Part shown: positions 48,568 to 61,508 of the stretch, in pieces | Layout: each line of letters starts with the position of its first letter | Numbering within the stretch: the stretch's first letter is position 1 | Source: Motacilla alba alba | Taxonomy: Eukaryota > Chordata > Aves > Passeriformes > Motacillidae | DNA length: 64,000 nucleotides | Assembly (NCBI RefSeq): GCF_015832195.1 | Contig: NC_052028.1 | Coordinates: forward strand, 8,227,501 to 8,291,500 | Reading direction: 5' to 3' | Translations under genes and position numbers: made by a program | Notes under the pieces: model-generated | What the model saw: the letters and a program-made list of their open reading frames with translations, nothing else | Told to the model about the DNA's origin: nothing | The model's database searches: none

Positions 48568-48621
48568 GATCATAGAATCATAGAATGGAAAGGACCTTAC
48601 AGATCATCCAGTTCCAGCCCA
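48568..48621 (-). mobile_element. CR1 LINE extreme 3' terminus (inverted)
   Basis: Only the last 54 bp or so of a CR1-type element: 'gatcatagaatcatagaatg', then 'gaaaggaccttacagatcat' and 'ccagttccagccc'. The repeated 'atagaatc' octamers are the hallmark terminus. It could be a very short CR1 or the tail of a CR1-mobilised SINE whose head is lost. Confidence 0.8.
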
Positions 48622-51600
48622 GGTGATTTGAACACTAAAAACATATTAAGCTGTTGAGGGAATCATAATATTTGAAGACTGCATTCAATCTTTCTTTTAA
48701 AAAATATCACAAATCCATTGGTTGATGTGAGATTATTGAAAAACATTATTATACTCCTCACACCAAGGCTGCCTCACACCAAGGCTGCCTTTTCTTTTCA
48801 AATTTTGAGCTCATCAGAGCATCGAGCATCTACTATTCTGAACTTACATGGCTCCTGGCAGAACAGTTTTTGACAGCTTCCTGAGTTTTACCATAGCAAA
48901 TAACAACAGCAGCAGTGGGGGTTCAGTCTTTGAGGGTGGAGGTTGCAGTGAATGTTTCTCATCTGTTTGCTTGTTGGGAGGGACCACTGCAGACAACATC
49001 AGTGTCTAATGCTTACACAGCTGTAAGTTTAAACTTTACGGGATCTCTACACTAAATTTCACAAGTGCCACAAAGTGGTTTTCAAGATAGGTTAAAAGAA
49101 GAGCAATTTTCCTCATTGTGAAACAAAAGCACTAAAGCACCTTGTGATTGTAACACAGAGAAAAGATGGTACTGAGTGACGCATCTGTCTCCCAGGTCTT
49201 GAAAGGAAATACAATGTTCTTTGGCTTACCTAGTGCTCACTTGAGGCATTCAATCTAAACAGTCATTTCAGAGTTTTACAGAAGACAATACGAAATACTG
49301 CGCAATGATGGGCAAGAGCTTTTGATGACAAAAAGCAAACAGACAGGGAATCCTTTCAGGCTCACAATATAGATAAAAGGACATTTTTGTATTTCCAAAT
49401 GATACTCAAGGCTCAGGTGTGGCAGACAATACAAAAATAATATAATATTGCTTCTCTCCAATGCACTTTTACTTCTGGAGTTAATTCACCTTTATTGATT
49501 CACTGATGGTCCTTATTCTCTATCAGCTTCCCACACCCCCTTTTTAAGAGGTCAGTGCACAATATAAAGATAATACTGAACCTAGGAGGAAAAAAGAAAG
49601 GTTATTTGTGAGACTAGAGTTGAAATTGCCTCCTTGCTCCATTTAGTTCTTTAAGAACATAAAGCAGAAAATTCTTTCATGCCTTGTTTCCATTGTCTGT
49701 CATATTTGATGACTTTTCTCCTAAAACAAATAAAGAAAACATACGTGTTATGCTGAAGTTCTAATCAAGTATTCTGTGTATTGGTTGTAGAAGAGGAGAA
49801 AATTGAAGGAAAAAGAAAAAGCAATAGATATACCTGGTCCTCCCATGTAACAGACAACTATTCTTTCCAAGAGTTTTATTTATACACAATTTTCAATGGC
49901 TTCAGTGGAAATTCTCTTGAGGCCTAAATTCAGACCTAAAGCTTAGAAGAAAGTTTATAAAGTCAAAGGTGGTTCCTGCAGGCAGCACACACTGTTTACA
50001 TTAAGTTGTGCCCAATGAGCAGGGCCTCAGGGCTGTGAGTTAGAGCTGATACAAGCACACTGGCATCAGTGGCATTCTTTACACTGACCTCATGAGCCTT
50101 TGGACAATCTTTAGCATGTGAGTGGCCTGGGAAACAACAGCCACAGACTGACACTGATTATCTAAATGGAATGTAGACACATGACAAAAACTGGTATGTT
50201 AATTCTGCTGTTATGCCAGAATTTGAAAAGCAGTAGTGCTAATCCCAGAATTTGCTCCTTAGGGAGTTTCCTATCTACCTTCTTAGAACACTAAGTCCTC
50301 CATGAACAAATTCTTTGGATCATTCTTTTAAAAATTGCTTTTTCTTGCTTTCTTCATAAATTAATTGTAATGGGAAGTGATCAATCTCTCTGAAGTTGAA
50401 CCTCAGAACTGGACACCCACTTACAACTGGATCAACAGAATGAATTACAAAAGTACACTCTAGTCAATGACAGAGACCAGAATAGGGAGAGAAATTGCTA
50501 AACAAAGGCAAATCAAAAAAGGGAAGTTTGATGTATTTTTTAGCAGTATATTCATTTCTCAGGTTATACATTGATAAAGGTCACTGGTGACAGTGACTCA
50601 TTATTGACTGATCAAAGGCCATCAAAGTCAGCAGAAGTCTCCACGGAGCCTCATTCGATCTCACTGTTGTCAGGTGCAAGCCAGTTATTTCCTTTCATAG
50701 ACTTTGTCAGTGTGATGTCTGCTTTGACTGTGGTGAGTGTGAAGAGCAGCCCCCAAGACCCATCAGCATCCTCCAGGCCAGGCCCTTGGGTAGAGGGGAA
50801 GGCACTTTCAGGAGTATGAAGTAAGAGAAGATCAGTATCAGAAAATAGATCAGGTTGGTAGAAAGACTAAGATGCACTAGGGGAACATAAGTGAGTAAGA
50901 AATGAGACAACTATGTACTCAAAGTAAAAATAAATATTTCTTTTTTTAACTAGAGGAAGGTAAACATGCCCCCAGAGCCCAGGGGAGTTGCAGCCATCTG
51001 ATTTTCATAGTACTGTATTACCCTCCTGCTTGTAAAGAACATTTCAGTCCTCCTCCTTTGGAGTTCAGTAGAAAATGTTAAAACCAGACCTGAAATTTGT
51101 CTTGAGTTGAGCATTATGTATCTCTGACTCTAACTGGGAATTTTGGCCAAATACCTGCATACAGATGATAAACACAAAGAATTGCTCTGTTCCTTCAGCA
51201 TTTCCTGACCCTTTCTCCTTTAAATGCTAACATTTTATAGGCTCTTTCCCCTTTTTTTATTCTTCATAAAACCACTTTTAATCCAGCATAATTTTCCAGG
51301 CAAACTACACACTTGTCAGATCACCTGATTAAGAGCCCCGTATTCATTACTATAAAAAACAACATGCTCACTGAATCATTAAAAAGCAGATTGGTCAGTA
51401 ATAATAATCAGTTTTCTGCTAATAAATACAGCTCAGCATGCCTAATTCTGTGTCCTACTCAAATACCAACAATGAAGAATTTAGCTTTTAAAAAGTACAT
51501 TACTGAATGTACTATTAGTGCATCGGTCTTTGTAAGGAACATTACTGCTGTCTTTAAAGGGCAGCCAGTTCATGTATTAATTATGTCACTCAAAGAGTGC

Positions 51601-53683
51601 ACTGATTTCTTGAAAATCTCTTCATGCATAAAAGCAATTTGAATATTGTATATGGCTCAACCCTCTCAATCAACTTGAATACAAAGAAAGACCAAAGAAG
51701 TACTTGAGTTCAAGAGCTGGCATCAGGAATAGAAGCACAAGTAAATGAGTTCAGAGCCCTTCTCATCACCTCATGTCTGTGGGGCAAACCCCTTCAGGGA
51801 TACATGGCAAACGTGGCCAGGAGGAACAAGCTAGCATGGTCACAGAACGAGGCTGCAGAGGGATATCACATGACACCAGGATATATTTTGAGAATTTCAT
51901 GGAGAAAATGGTGGAGAAAGATTCATAGGGAGAGCTTGGATGTCACCACGGGATTCAGCAACAGCAGAGTTACATCAGTGAGTTAATTTCCAATTGCATC
52001 AATAATAGTGAGCAATTAATATGTTAGAGTATATGTACCGTGCAACAAATCTCATGTTAAAATTCCAGCTGTATTCAGACTGTTGTCAGCCTTTAGTTGA
52101 ATCCTAAATCAAGTCTAGACCTGATTTTCTTGATTAAATAAGAACTTTTGGACAATAATTATTCTTTCTACTGCTTTCAACCTCTGTCTTTTTATTTTTA
52201 AAGACAATTTTATCTTCCAGCCATATCCTCCTGCCCTTATGCAAGGGAAGCTCCAACCCCATAAAAATCACTCCAAAGAAAGAGCTGTATCATCCTCTCC
52301 TGCCTTTCTAATAAATTTCTATTTCTACAACAGTATTTATAAAGAAATCCATCTGTAGGGATTTTCTCAACAGGGGTCAAGAGAATTTCATATTCTGCAG
52401 CTGAAAAACTTCCCTCTGCTAGAGGTTCAACTGAAAGTACCTGGGGTTTGGGAGTGCTATCAACAATTATTCTGTGGAACAAGTGTGCTCGGTGGAAATC
52501 CTTTGAAGAGGAAAAAGGTCAGGAAATCTGTCATTTTACAAGGATGATCTTAGTAGTACATAAAGGAGTTCTCTAGAATGTGAGCTAACATCTATGGAGC
52601 AAAACAATAGTACGATTATTGAAATGCCACCAACTTCCTATAATTGCTCATTATTACTGTAATGCAGATTATTTCTTCAAAAGAAAAGCTCTCATTTTGA
52701 TTTGAAAGGTTTAGTGTTTTGCTCCCTCATCACTATAATGAACCTTTGACTCACACGCTAAAGAAATTTAAGGGAGAAGGAAGAAACCAGAGAATGTGGG
52801 CACACAGGGAAAAGTATACTAAAACAAGGGCTTGGTATAAGAGCTCTAAGAGGTACACTTGGAAAAAGCAATACAGAATTGCATATGGGCTTGGAAACTA
52901 AGCAAAAACACAGAAAATAAAAGGAAAAAACCCCAGCCTCTTACTGCTAAAACACATCATTGGAAGCAAATCCTTTGATGAGATACTTAATATTTGAAAA
53001 AGTGATTTCTTTGTCCCAGCCCAATTCATTAGTTCTGAGCAAGTGCCACAGCTAAGAATATAAATTTCAAGAGTGTTCTTGGTTGGTGATAGGTGCTGCC
53101 TAATGGTAGGAAGTTATTTCCCTGCTCAGAAGCTCCAGGTTTCTGTGTGATTTAAAATGCCACCAGAAATAAAGGAATTATCAAGGCTTGGCCTTGATAT
53201 ATGAGCCTATTTAAATCCCTGGGGTAAGACGATGAGGACTACTCTTCCAAAACAACCTGAATGGGCTCATTAAGCAGTGCAATAATAGGTTGGAACTCGT
53301 TCCTGCAGTATAAGGATGAAGCTGTAGTGGGGGTGCTGGAAAGAGCTGCTCAATTACAGACAGCTGAAGAGAAAGACTAAATAGGACCTGAGATACAGTG
53401 AACATTTCAAGCTGCTGAAAGGCAGCAGGTGGAACTGAGTGTCCACCAAACATTCTTCCCTGATTCATGTCAAATACTTGACATGTGTTGAAAGAATCTG
53501 GTTTCTCCAAGGCATCCTTTGGGGAGAGCTATTCCTTCTATGGCTGATTGTCCAAACTTGCATGTCCAAAGCTAGGGATCATGGGCTATGACCATTCCGT
53601 ATCTCTGAAACGAAAACCACCTGCACCTTTGGGAGCTTATGAAATGGAGGGAATTTTTGTTTGGAGGCTCTTTTATTTTGTTT
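48622..53683. other. Non-coding stretch
   Basis: About 5 kb, AT-rich. It holds the 16-bp tandem duplication at 48756-48787. The longest frame is 109 codons (51313-51642, plus), rich in Lys, Asn and Ser, as expected of AT-rich non-coding DNA. No other interspersed repeat recognised. Confidence 0.6.
48756..48787. repeat. 16-bp perfect tandem duplication
   Basis: Two perfect adjacent copies of 'cctcacaccaaggctg', followed by 'cct', the start of a third. Probably a replication-slippage duplication. Confidence 0.95.
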
Positions 53684-53818
53684 CACAGAGAATCACTGAA
53701 TTTTCTGAGTTGGAAGGGAACCACAAGGATCAAGTCCAAATTAGGAGTGAGTGACCCAAACTGAGCCCACAATCTTGGTATTATCAGCACCATGCTCCAA
53801 CCAACAGAGCTGATCTCT
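53684..53818 (-). mobile_element. TguSINE1-like SINE (tRNA-Ile head, CR1-like tail)
   Basis: On the minus strand the element starts at about 53,818 with a sequence closely following tRNA-Ile. An A-box-like 'cagctctgttggttggagca' is followed by 'tggtgctgataataccaag', with GAT in the anticodon position. A degraded B-box region, 'gggctcagtttgg', comes next. After a short linker it continues into a CR1-type tail: 'cttgatccttgtggttccct', then 'tccaactcag', then 'tcagtgattctc'. A tRNA-Ile head fused to a CR1 tail is the described structure of TguSINE1, a SINE of passerine birds mobilised by CR1 machinery. The eroded B-box and length (about 135 bp) suggest a fixed, inactive copy. It is not a functional tRNA gene. 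Confidence 0.8.
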
Positions 53819-55304
53819 TACCTACATGGAAATATAAAGAAGGAGGGTTTTGTTCAATGGGGCTGGAAAGACAAACACTACACCACAGAACTCCATTGTT
53901 TCCTGGAAAAGCTGCTCCTTACCAGGTGTATGGATGCTGAAGCAGAAAAGTGATAATATTGCTCTTGGAAATACACTGGACACTAGTGCTGAGCTGCTCT
54001 GGAGCACTTGAAGACTGACATAAATTATTTAACCATAGACAAAGAAGAGAAAAAACGTTCTAAGGCTATCTGATCTCTAACTGCTTTGATACAACATTTT
54101 GCCATTTGTTTTGTATATTTCTTGAGATTTCTGGTAAAATCCCCAGCATAACCATGGTAAACTCTACTCTGTCTTAAATCATCAGAGCTCTGGTGGTTTT
54201 CTTACAACAGCATCTCCTTGGGTTTGGTCATGTGAGGTTGACACTAATTGATCATTTGTCATTAACAAGCCTCACTGTACAAATACTGAAATCCAGAGTC
54301 CCCATCTTGCAAACATACCCAAGAATTTGTTAGCTCATCATATGCACTGTGTTAATATGCTGCCCAGGTAAGAAGAGGTGAGAAAGTAGATAAGGTTTTA
54401 AAGAAGTTTGATATGCTTTGTAAACAAGCATATCAAACATTATAAGAGAATCCAAAGGAAGGGGTAGGAGAACCACAGTTGGCTGCCTGAATGCAACAGG
54501 TGTTGGGTCAAATTATTGCTCTCCTCTGAGAGATCTGTCTGATCTCAGAGGTGATTCTCTGCTTTCTCACTGGGTAACCTTTTAATAAAAGCATGATAAA
54601 TAACCTACAGTAAATATTGTTCTTCTGCTTTGTGCTCTTATTTGAGATTCAACTGATAAAGCTCACAGACAATTGTCCAAGGCCTTGTGAGGAACTCTCT
54701 CTCCAGTCCAACTAAAGACAGTGATTGTCTTCAACTCTCCCTTTTATATTGTCCCCTAATACATGGCACCCACTGAATACTTTTTAAGAGATACCTCTTC
54801 TGATAGGTCTTCCTCTTCTTGAACAATTGCAGTATAATAAACTATTTTATCGGTTTTGCTTACATACTGTATTTCTGGAAACAAAACAATAAATGGCTGT
54901 AAAACCAATAAAATGTACCAGGCTAGTGGTTTATTACAAACAAGCCAATACCATACACTGCAGCATATTTTTCAGCTCAATGCACCAGGATTCTTATTGT
55001 CCAGGTGAGTGTTCCTGGTTGTAAATTGCAGCACTATAGCCCTTTTCCAGCACACTCTGAAACTTCTTTAGGTTGATGTGCCTTAAAACACTCCTAGTCC
55101 TTGGACAAATTTATAGGGAGGATAAAGCCTAGTAGTCTTATGCCAAGGCGTTTTTAAGTCTGCCAGCCACTCTGGAAGTACTTTGGGATGCTACACAGGG
55201 AGCACAGACTGCACAGTTCAGCTGGATGGCATCCCTCAGCACCCCTTGAAACACAGCCCTGGGCTGCCTCCAGTGAGCTGGAGTGGGCAGCAATAACAGA
55301 GTCA
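53819..55304. other. Non-coding stretch with a hairpin
   Basis: About 1.5 kb, AT-rich, containing the perfect hairpin at 54406-54438. No other feature recognised. Confidence 0.6.
54406..54438. repeat. Perfect 13-bp inverted repeat with 7-nt loop
   Basis: 'gtttgatatgctt' (54406-54418), loop 'tgtaaac', then 'aagcatatcaaac' (54426-54438). The stem is perfect but AT-rich. It could be a chance palindrome, a cruciform-prone site or the remnant of a small inverted-repeat element. It is shorter than a typical pre-miRNA stem and the flanks do not extend the pairing. Confidence 0.9.
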
Positions 55305-55578
55305 GGGAATCAGAGGGTCCTGGAATGGTTTGGGTTGAAAAGGACCTTAAACCTCACCTTCTTCCACCCCCCTGCCATGGGCAAGGACACCTTCCACTAT
55401 CCCAGGTTGGTCCAGCCCTATCCAACTTGGCCTTGAACTCTCCAGGGTTGGGGCAGCCACAGCTTCTCTGGGCAACCTGTGCCAGGGCCTCACCACCCTC
55501 ATAGGGAAGAATTTTTTCCTAATATTTAATCTTAATCTACTTTCTCTCAGCTTGAATCCATTACCCTTTGTTTTGATC
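55305..55578 (-). mobile_element. CR1 LINE, 3' end (inverted)
   Basis: The longest minus-strand CR1 piece. It shows 'tggaatggtttgggttgaaa', 'cccctgccatgggcaaggac', 'ccttccactatcccaggttg', 'ggcagccacagcttctctgg', 'ggcctcaccaccctcatagg', 'ttttttcctaatatttaatc' and on to 'cattaccctttgttttgatc', which lies further upstream than most copies here. The 73-82-codon plus-strand frames over it are antisense CR1. Confidence 0.95.
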
Positions 55579-58500
55579 CAGCCATGGACTATTTACTAAC
55601 TTTGGGTGGTGGTTCCCAAAGCCAGAACTCTGCATGTCTTTCCAGCAATGCTCATACTTACTGCAGCTTTAGATAAGACTAATACTGAATAAAAAAACTT
55701 CAGTAAGACTCTTCAGAACATTTCCTCTAACTTTTCCTGTTAATTTTCTTTATTCATTGCTCACTGTCCCAGAAACAAGCTTCTTTGGCAAGGACCTCTT
55801 GGAAAGGCTGTCCTGCATGTCTCCACGCAGTGCTTCTAATGTAAAGTTGTATCACAATGTAGGGCCACTGTCCTCTACACCAGCCCATTTGTCAGAACCA
55901 ACTTCTTCACAAGGAAGATCCCTGACCCAGGGCAGATGTCCAGGGCCTTGAGACTCAGCTGGATTTGATCCTGCTGGTGCAAGAACCACGGTGCAAACCA
56001 AAGCAAGAGCACACAACTGACATAATGATTTCTTAAGATGCCTTTTTTTTGTGAGCTCAGGGTTTGCATCTGGGAAATTGGTAGAATAATAATATGCACA
56101 CATTCAAAAAAATGTGCATCCACTAATTAAATCAATTCACTTTTCTAACTGCTGCATAAAACAAGTAGTTGTTTTCTGAGGAATTTGCACATGATTAATA
56201 CAGCTGTTATTTTTGCTGAAGCAATTGCCAGTGATCTGCAGCACATGTGAAGTGGCCATAGATTTCTGGAATACATTTCCTTAGCAACTGTTGGAGTAAT
56301 TTCATGCCCAGGAGAAAGCAGCTTTCCTTATACACCTCAATCTCATCAGCTGCACTTAGAGCCATCGAGACTTGCTTGTCAGTCTCTGACAAGCACAGTG
56401 TGACAAGGAGAAGTTTGAAACAATCCTTTCCTAAACTCTGTGAGTCACTTTATCATGTTATGATAAAGATCAGATCGTTTTCCTTGTCTGTTTACTGTAA
56501 GAGTTGATCATTCCCAAATGAAGAATTCTATTTTTTTTTTGAAAACTCTCACTCAAAATCACCAGTGACTAAAACCAATAGTGAGCCCAGAAGGCAAAAG
56601 TATTTCAAGGCTGGAGATGACCTGTGAGTCCAGATGCTAATATTATTTTGGTCAGTATTATAATTTAGGCAGGAAGCATAGTTTTCCCTTTGACACAAGT
56701 TGCTTCCCTGTGTACAGTTGCTGCTTTTCTTAGCATATGGACAACCCTGTGAAATTCTTGGTCTTCAGTCCCAGCTCCCACAGCATGTTACAAATATACA
56801 GATGGATTCTAGAAAATGGGTCACAGAAGGAAAGTTTACTTAAAAGAAAATGCTTTTAGTATTAATGTTAGGCAATAATTTTCATGCTCTTTTCTGATTC
56901 TCACCTTTCATTTCAGCTTTCTGTTGAAAACAGCTTAAGATCAAATACATTTGATCCTATTATACAGAAATACATGCTAGGCTTGCAAGTGATCTCAGCA
57001 GAGTGCAATTAGGAAGACATAAATATGATAATGAAGCTGTTACATCACATTTTTCTAGTTTGATACTGTATGAGCTTGCTTTATTTGTCTATTTATAGGC
57101 TTTGATGCATTTGTTGATGTAAGAAGATGGATTTATTCCTTGCCTTGGCCGATATAGCAGGAATAGCTCTTCTGCCTCTTCTTTGTTCTCATAAACCATG
57201 TTATGGGTAACCTCCACAAATGCCACTCCAGCAGTGTGTTCTTAAAGCCAGAAGGAGTTTTGAGGGAAACCCATCTCAGAGCTAAAGATCCTCCCCAGTA
57301 TTTACCATTGCCTTTATCTGTGAAGCCAGCCTGACTCCCCTTTGACAAAAAGTGCTGTTGCATGGTGACATGAAGTTGTGGGCTCTCAGACAGCTGAGGA
57401 CTCTACAGCCTGACATGAGGACCTGAGCTTTGGTAAAATGAATAGCAGAGAACTGACTCAAGCATTGGGACACTTGTGACATTTGCTCTCACTGGAAAAG
57501 CCCTGCTTGACTGATGCCTGTGACGCTGATGGAAGCACAGCCCTGCACTGGGAAGATCCCCACAGCTCTTTACAAAACTTCAAGTAAAGTGCACACAGTT
57601 CTGCAAAGGAGGAGAGAAATCCTCAAGGGCAGAAATGTCACTGAAATGAACTTAAATCACATGAGTGATAACTCCACTGGGAGAACAGCAGACATCAGTC
57701 ATCTCTGTGCTTGCTCAATATCCTCTGTTACAGAATATTTCTGCTGTCAGTAATTTTGCTCATCTGCTGGGCAGACAGGACCATGATGAGAATTGCTCTT
57801 AGCAGACTAAAGCTATGGACCACTGCAAACAGCCTCTAACAAGAGCACTTGAGAAGGACCTGAGACTGATGATTCATCATTTTTCCCACTTTCTATAGAT
57901 ACCTGGTTAAAGGTGCCAGATTAACAGCCCTGGCAACTGAACTCCTCCATCCCTCTCAGAGGCATGGCATGCAGAGGCAGAGATGCACAGCAGCCTTGAC
58001 CTTGTCCCTCTCCCTCCTCTCACCTATGAGAGAAAGGCTCCATGATCAGCCTCCCTGGATGATGGGCCTTTTATCCCCATTGGTCATAGCTAATGGAAAA
58101 CCATTATCTGGGTGCAACGAAGAGGGCTAAACTTTTAGTACACACTTTTATGGAACAGATAGCAAAGTATGCTCTAAAGGGAGAGAGTACCCCAAATCCC
58201 TTTTTCAAGAGCAGGAAACTGAGGCTGGAAGCAATAAAACAATTTGCTAAAGATTAAAAAAAAAAGAGTTGAAAAGCCAAAAATGAACCCTAAGGCCCCA
58301 GAGCTCAAACCTCTGACAAGGCTGTTTAAATTAGTGCTTGATCAAAGACTGGAAGGTTTTCCCCTGTTGTCTGCATTTAAGCTTTTTTCCCCTTCAGTCT
58401 CCTGAGATGTTGTGCCTAGAACCCCTTGGCTCATTGCTTTTTGCAGAAGTTCCTCTTGGAGCTCTCCCAATGTTACCGGCTTCAAATCTACATTAAATAC

Positions 58501-61397
58501 TGTACTGTCTTTAAATAAGAAATTGTTTGTAACTCAGCCTTCAGCATAGAGACCATATGTATCCTGCAGTGATTTCAGTGCCAAACTGATCCACAGGCAC
58601 CAGCTTTTCTTTCCCAAATCCCTGGGATCCCTTCCACTTCACCTCTTACATGTGAGGAGAAACATCAATAAAATCCCAGAACATCTGCTTGATCTTCCTT
58701 TAAATTTTCCTCTAAAATCTCTTTGATGGTAGTTGGAAAATCAAATCCTGATTCTAAGTTCACAAGTGACAAACTCTGCTTGAGACCTACTTAAAAAAAA
58801 AAATTACCAAAAAACCCAACTAACCAAATCTATATTTTTCTCCACCTTCACTTTCACCTAAAATGATAAAAAAATTAAACTGAGCCAAATTCACACTACT
58901 CAAACACTTACTAAAACCAAGCAGTTGCTCAAGAAATTTCTGAGTGAATCAGCTGTGAAACTTAGACCAGTGTCTCCAAGTGTTGGAAATAACTGCAGTG
59001 GCCAGTTTTGATAAAAGTCAGGAACACAAAACTGACACTTAATCTCGATTTGGAGCTGAGCACACAACACAACAGTGGCTCAAAGCCTCCCTTCAAACCC
59101 CAGGATCCTGCATTTGGAAGCTCATCTGCCTCAGGCTGCCAGGTCATAACGCCCTGATAAATACCTGTTAGGAACAGAGGAAAAAATCCAGCTCACTCCT
59201 GAATTAATATTGATTTTATGTCAATTGCTTTACATTCCCACTTAAGCAGACTGCAGGTCATTGATGGAGAGGATCCTCAGAAAGCAAAATTAAAAAGAAC
59301 TGTCATCCAGCGGCAGTGAAAACAAAAGTTTTCCTAATAAGCAATAATGATTTAGAGGACTTCAGTGTCTCTAGCTACTCCATAGTGTGATAGAAACACA
59401 ACTCTTCTTCACTTTCTTTCAGCAGCTCGTAAATCTATCAGGGGCTACACTTAACTTGAAGATCAAACAATCAGGAGATACTGGTAAACATAGAAGCTTC
59501 TTCAAAGTTCATGATAAAAAAAGAGCCAGGAGTAGCTTTTTTTCCTAGAAGGATCTGATGATTGAAGTATAATGATAGATCTTCAGATTAGGCAGCTCTC
59601 ATAACCTTTTGAGCCCTATTTTTGTAATACACTGTTATTAGTTGACAATTGTTCTCAGAGTACATCTTCTCTCACACACACCAGCGCAAACCACATCAAA
59701 GCCAGGTGTAAGCCAGGAGAGCATCAAACCTAATGCACCAGGAGTGCATTCTGCAATGCCTTTGTGTACCAGAGTACCTGGATACATCTGGTGAAGTTGC
59801 TTCACAGTCTGCCCAGAAAAAACTAATTTTACAACAGAGTAGTCTTAGGTCTTTTTATTTTATAGATGCAATTCTCATTATGTTTGTGTTCTTTTCCTCT
59901 CTTTGGGTCCTCTGCTCTTCTCATCTTGAATTCCTCTTCCATTTTTCATTTTTTCCTGCCTTTCAATTTTCTCTTAGCTTTGTCTCCGTATTCCCTTTAC
60001 ACAGCAAAGAATGAGGTTGCTTGTCTCGCTGAGTTGAGATATGCTCTCTCTGCTTTGGTTATAAGGAGGCCAAAGTAATCTGATTCATTTCCAAATCCTC
60101 CAAACAGATTTAACTGCATTTAACTTTCTAGTTCTTTTCTCTACACCTGAATTCCTTATTTTGTCCCTCCCCATGTTCTCAAGCTAATAGGGGAATAACA
60201 AGAAGGCACTTTCTGCCTTTGAGTCATACGTGAGAGGTTCCTGACAAGCAGTGTCCAGCTGCCCATGTCTCCCTGAACCACAGCCTGCGCTCGTCTGTCA
60301 AAGTCCCTTTGACTGGTAGAGCTCAGTTGCTGCTTTCTAAGCACCAGCCCATACCATTGGAAATCTGACTGATACTTTCATGGGGAACACACAGAAGAAC
60401 ACGAGTAAATGTCTGGCTAAATGAGGCAAGGCATTTGGAAGTGGTTAACCTGTCCAACTTTGATGGAATGATTGATGTTAAAATTCAGAGCACTGGTATT
60501 TGAGAAAGCATCCTGTGTATACAGAGGATAAAAGCATCTGAGCATCCCTCAGTCAATCCATTTGAGTAATAAGTCCCTTGACTTTTCCAAATCTGGATTT
60601 AAAAGTCAAATCCAAATTTCAATGCAGCTGAAAGTCCAGACACCTGTGTTTGAGGAGGAGGAAGGATGGGCTGGTCATCATTATTGAAACCTTCTCCTTT
60701 GCCCTCATTAATGTTTTATTAATAGTTCATATCACATGAAAGCAGATTTCCCTTTGTACCTGGCATTAAATGCTGATCAAGATTAATGTTTAATTTATAT
60801 TTCTGAGAAAGGGACAGCAAGAGGCAGGAAGACTGAGACTGGAAACAGGAATTACATGAACTTCAACAGGAATTACATGAACTTCAATGGAGCTGTTAAA
60901 ACAGCAAGGCTGGTGAAATAATCAATTGGACAAGGAACTGGCTAACAAAGGAGGTCTGGGCTGTGACAGCACCTGGTCACAGTTCAGTCAGGGCTGCAGG
61001 AGGGGGAACTGTGACTTGGCATGAATCTTTGCATGATCTGAAAACACACTGAGCAGTGAGGCAGGATTTTGTGCCTTTGAATCAGAGGACTACAGCCACA
61101 AGAAGGGGCCAGGAGAAACCATCCTACTGCAGCAGCTGAGAGGAGGCCAGTGGAGAAGGGACAAGGAAACAGCTTGGCTCTCTGGGGTCTGAGGAGGTGC
61201 AGGTTGTGCCCAAAGATAATAATGGAGATAGTTTGGAAAAGCAAAGGAAATTTATGACATTTGTTACACTGTGAAATTTGAAGGTGATAGCTGAAAGGAG
61301 GAGGGACACTGCACAGCACTAAAAACCAGTCCAGTCTGAAAAATAAATGAAAGACAGGGTACAGGGGTGCCATGTTTTTAATTGATCAATATTCATG
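55579..61397. other. Non-coding stretch
   Basis: About 5.8 kb without recognisable repeats apart from the 21-bp duplication at 60845-60886. The longest frame, 129 codons on the minus strand (60984-61373), runs opposite a purine-rich region (60.8-61.35 kb) and has no domain or splice context. An A-rich run occurs near 58793-58825. Confidence 0.55.
60845..60886. repeat. 21-bp perfect tandem duplication
   Basis: 'acaggaattacatgaacttca' occurs as two perfect adjacent copies (60845-60865 and 60866-60886; the 21-mer has its first base shared by the flanking A-run). The absence of divergence suggests a recent slippage event, possibly still polymorphic. Confidence 0.95.
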
Positions 61398-61508
61398 GAA
61401 GCCTAGAATGGTTTGTGTTGCAAGGGACCTTAAATCTCATCTAGTTCCAATCCAGCCCTATTATGGGCAGGGACCCCTTCCACTAGACCAGGTTGCTCAA
61501 AGCCCCAT
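61398..61508 (-). mobile_element. CR1 LINE, 3' end (inverted, short)
   Basis: It shows 'gcctagaatggtttgtgttg', 'gggaccttaaatctcatcta', 'ccctattatgggcagggacc' and 'cttccactagaccaggttgc', then stops at 'tcaaagcccc'. About 110 bp. The terminal octamers are eroded. Confidence 0.92.

Noticed and set aside
53752..53818. A tRNA-Ile gene on the minus strand
   Set aside because: The acceptor stem and B-box are degraded and the sequence continues into a CR1-type tail, so it is a SINE head and not a functional tRNA gene.
60984..61373. 129-codon minus-strand frame
   Set aside because: It lies opposite a purine-rich stretch that lacks stops. No domain, signal or splice evidence, and the composition (Phe/Ser/Pro/Leu) reflects the nucleotide bias.
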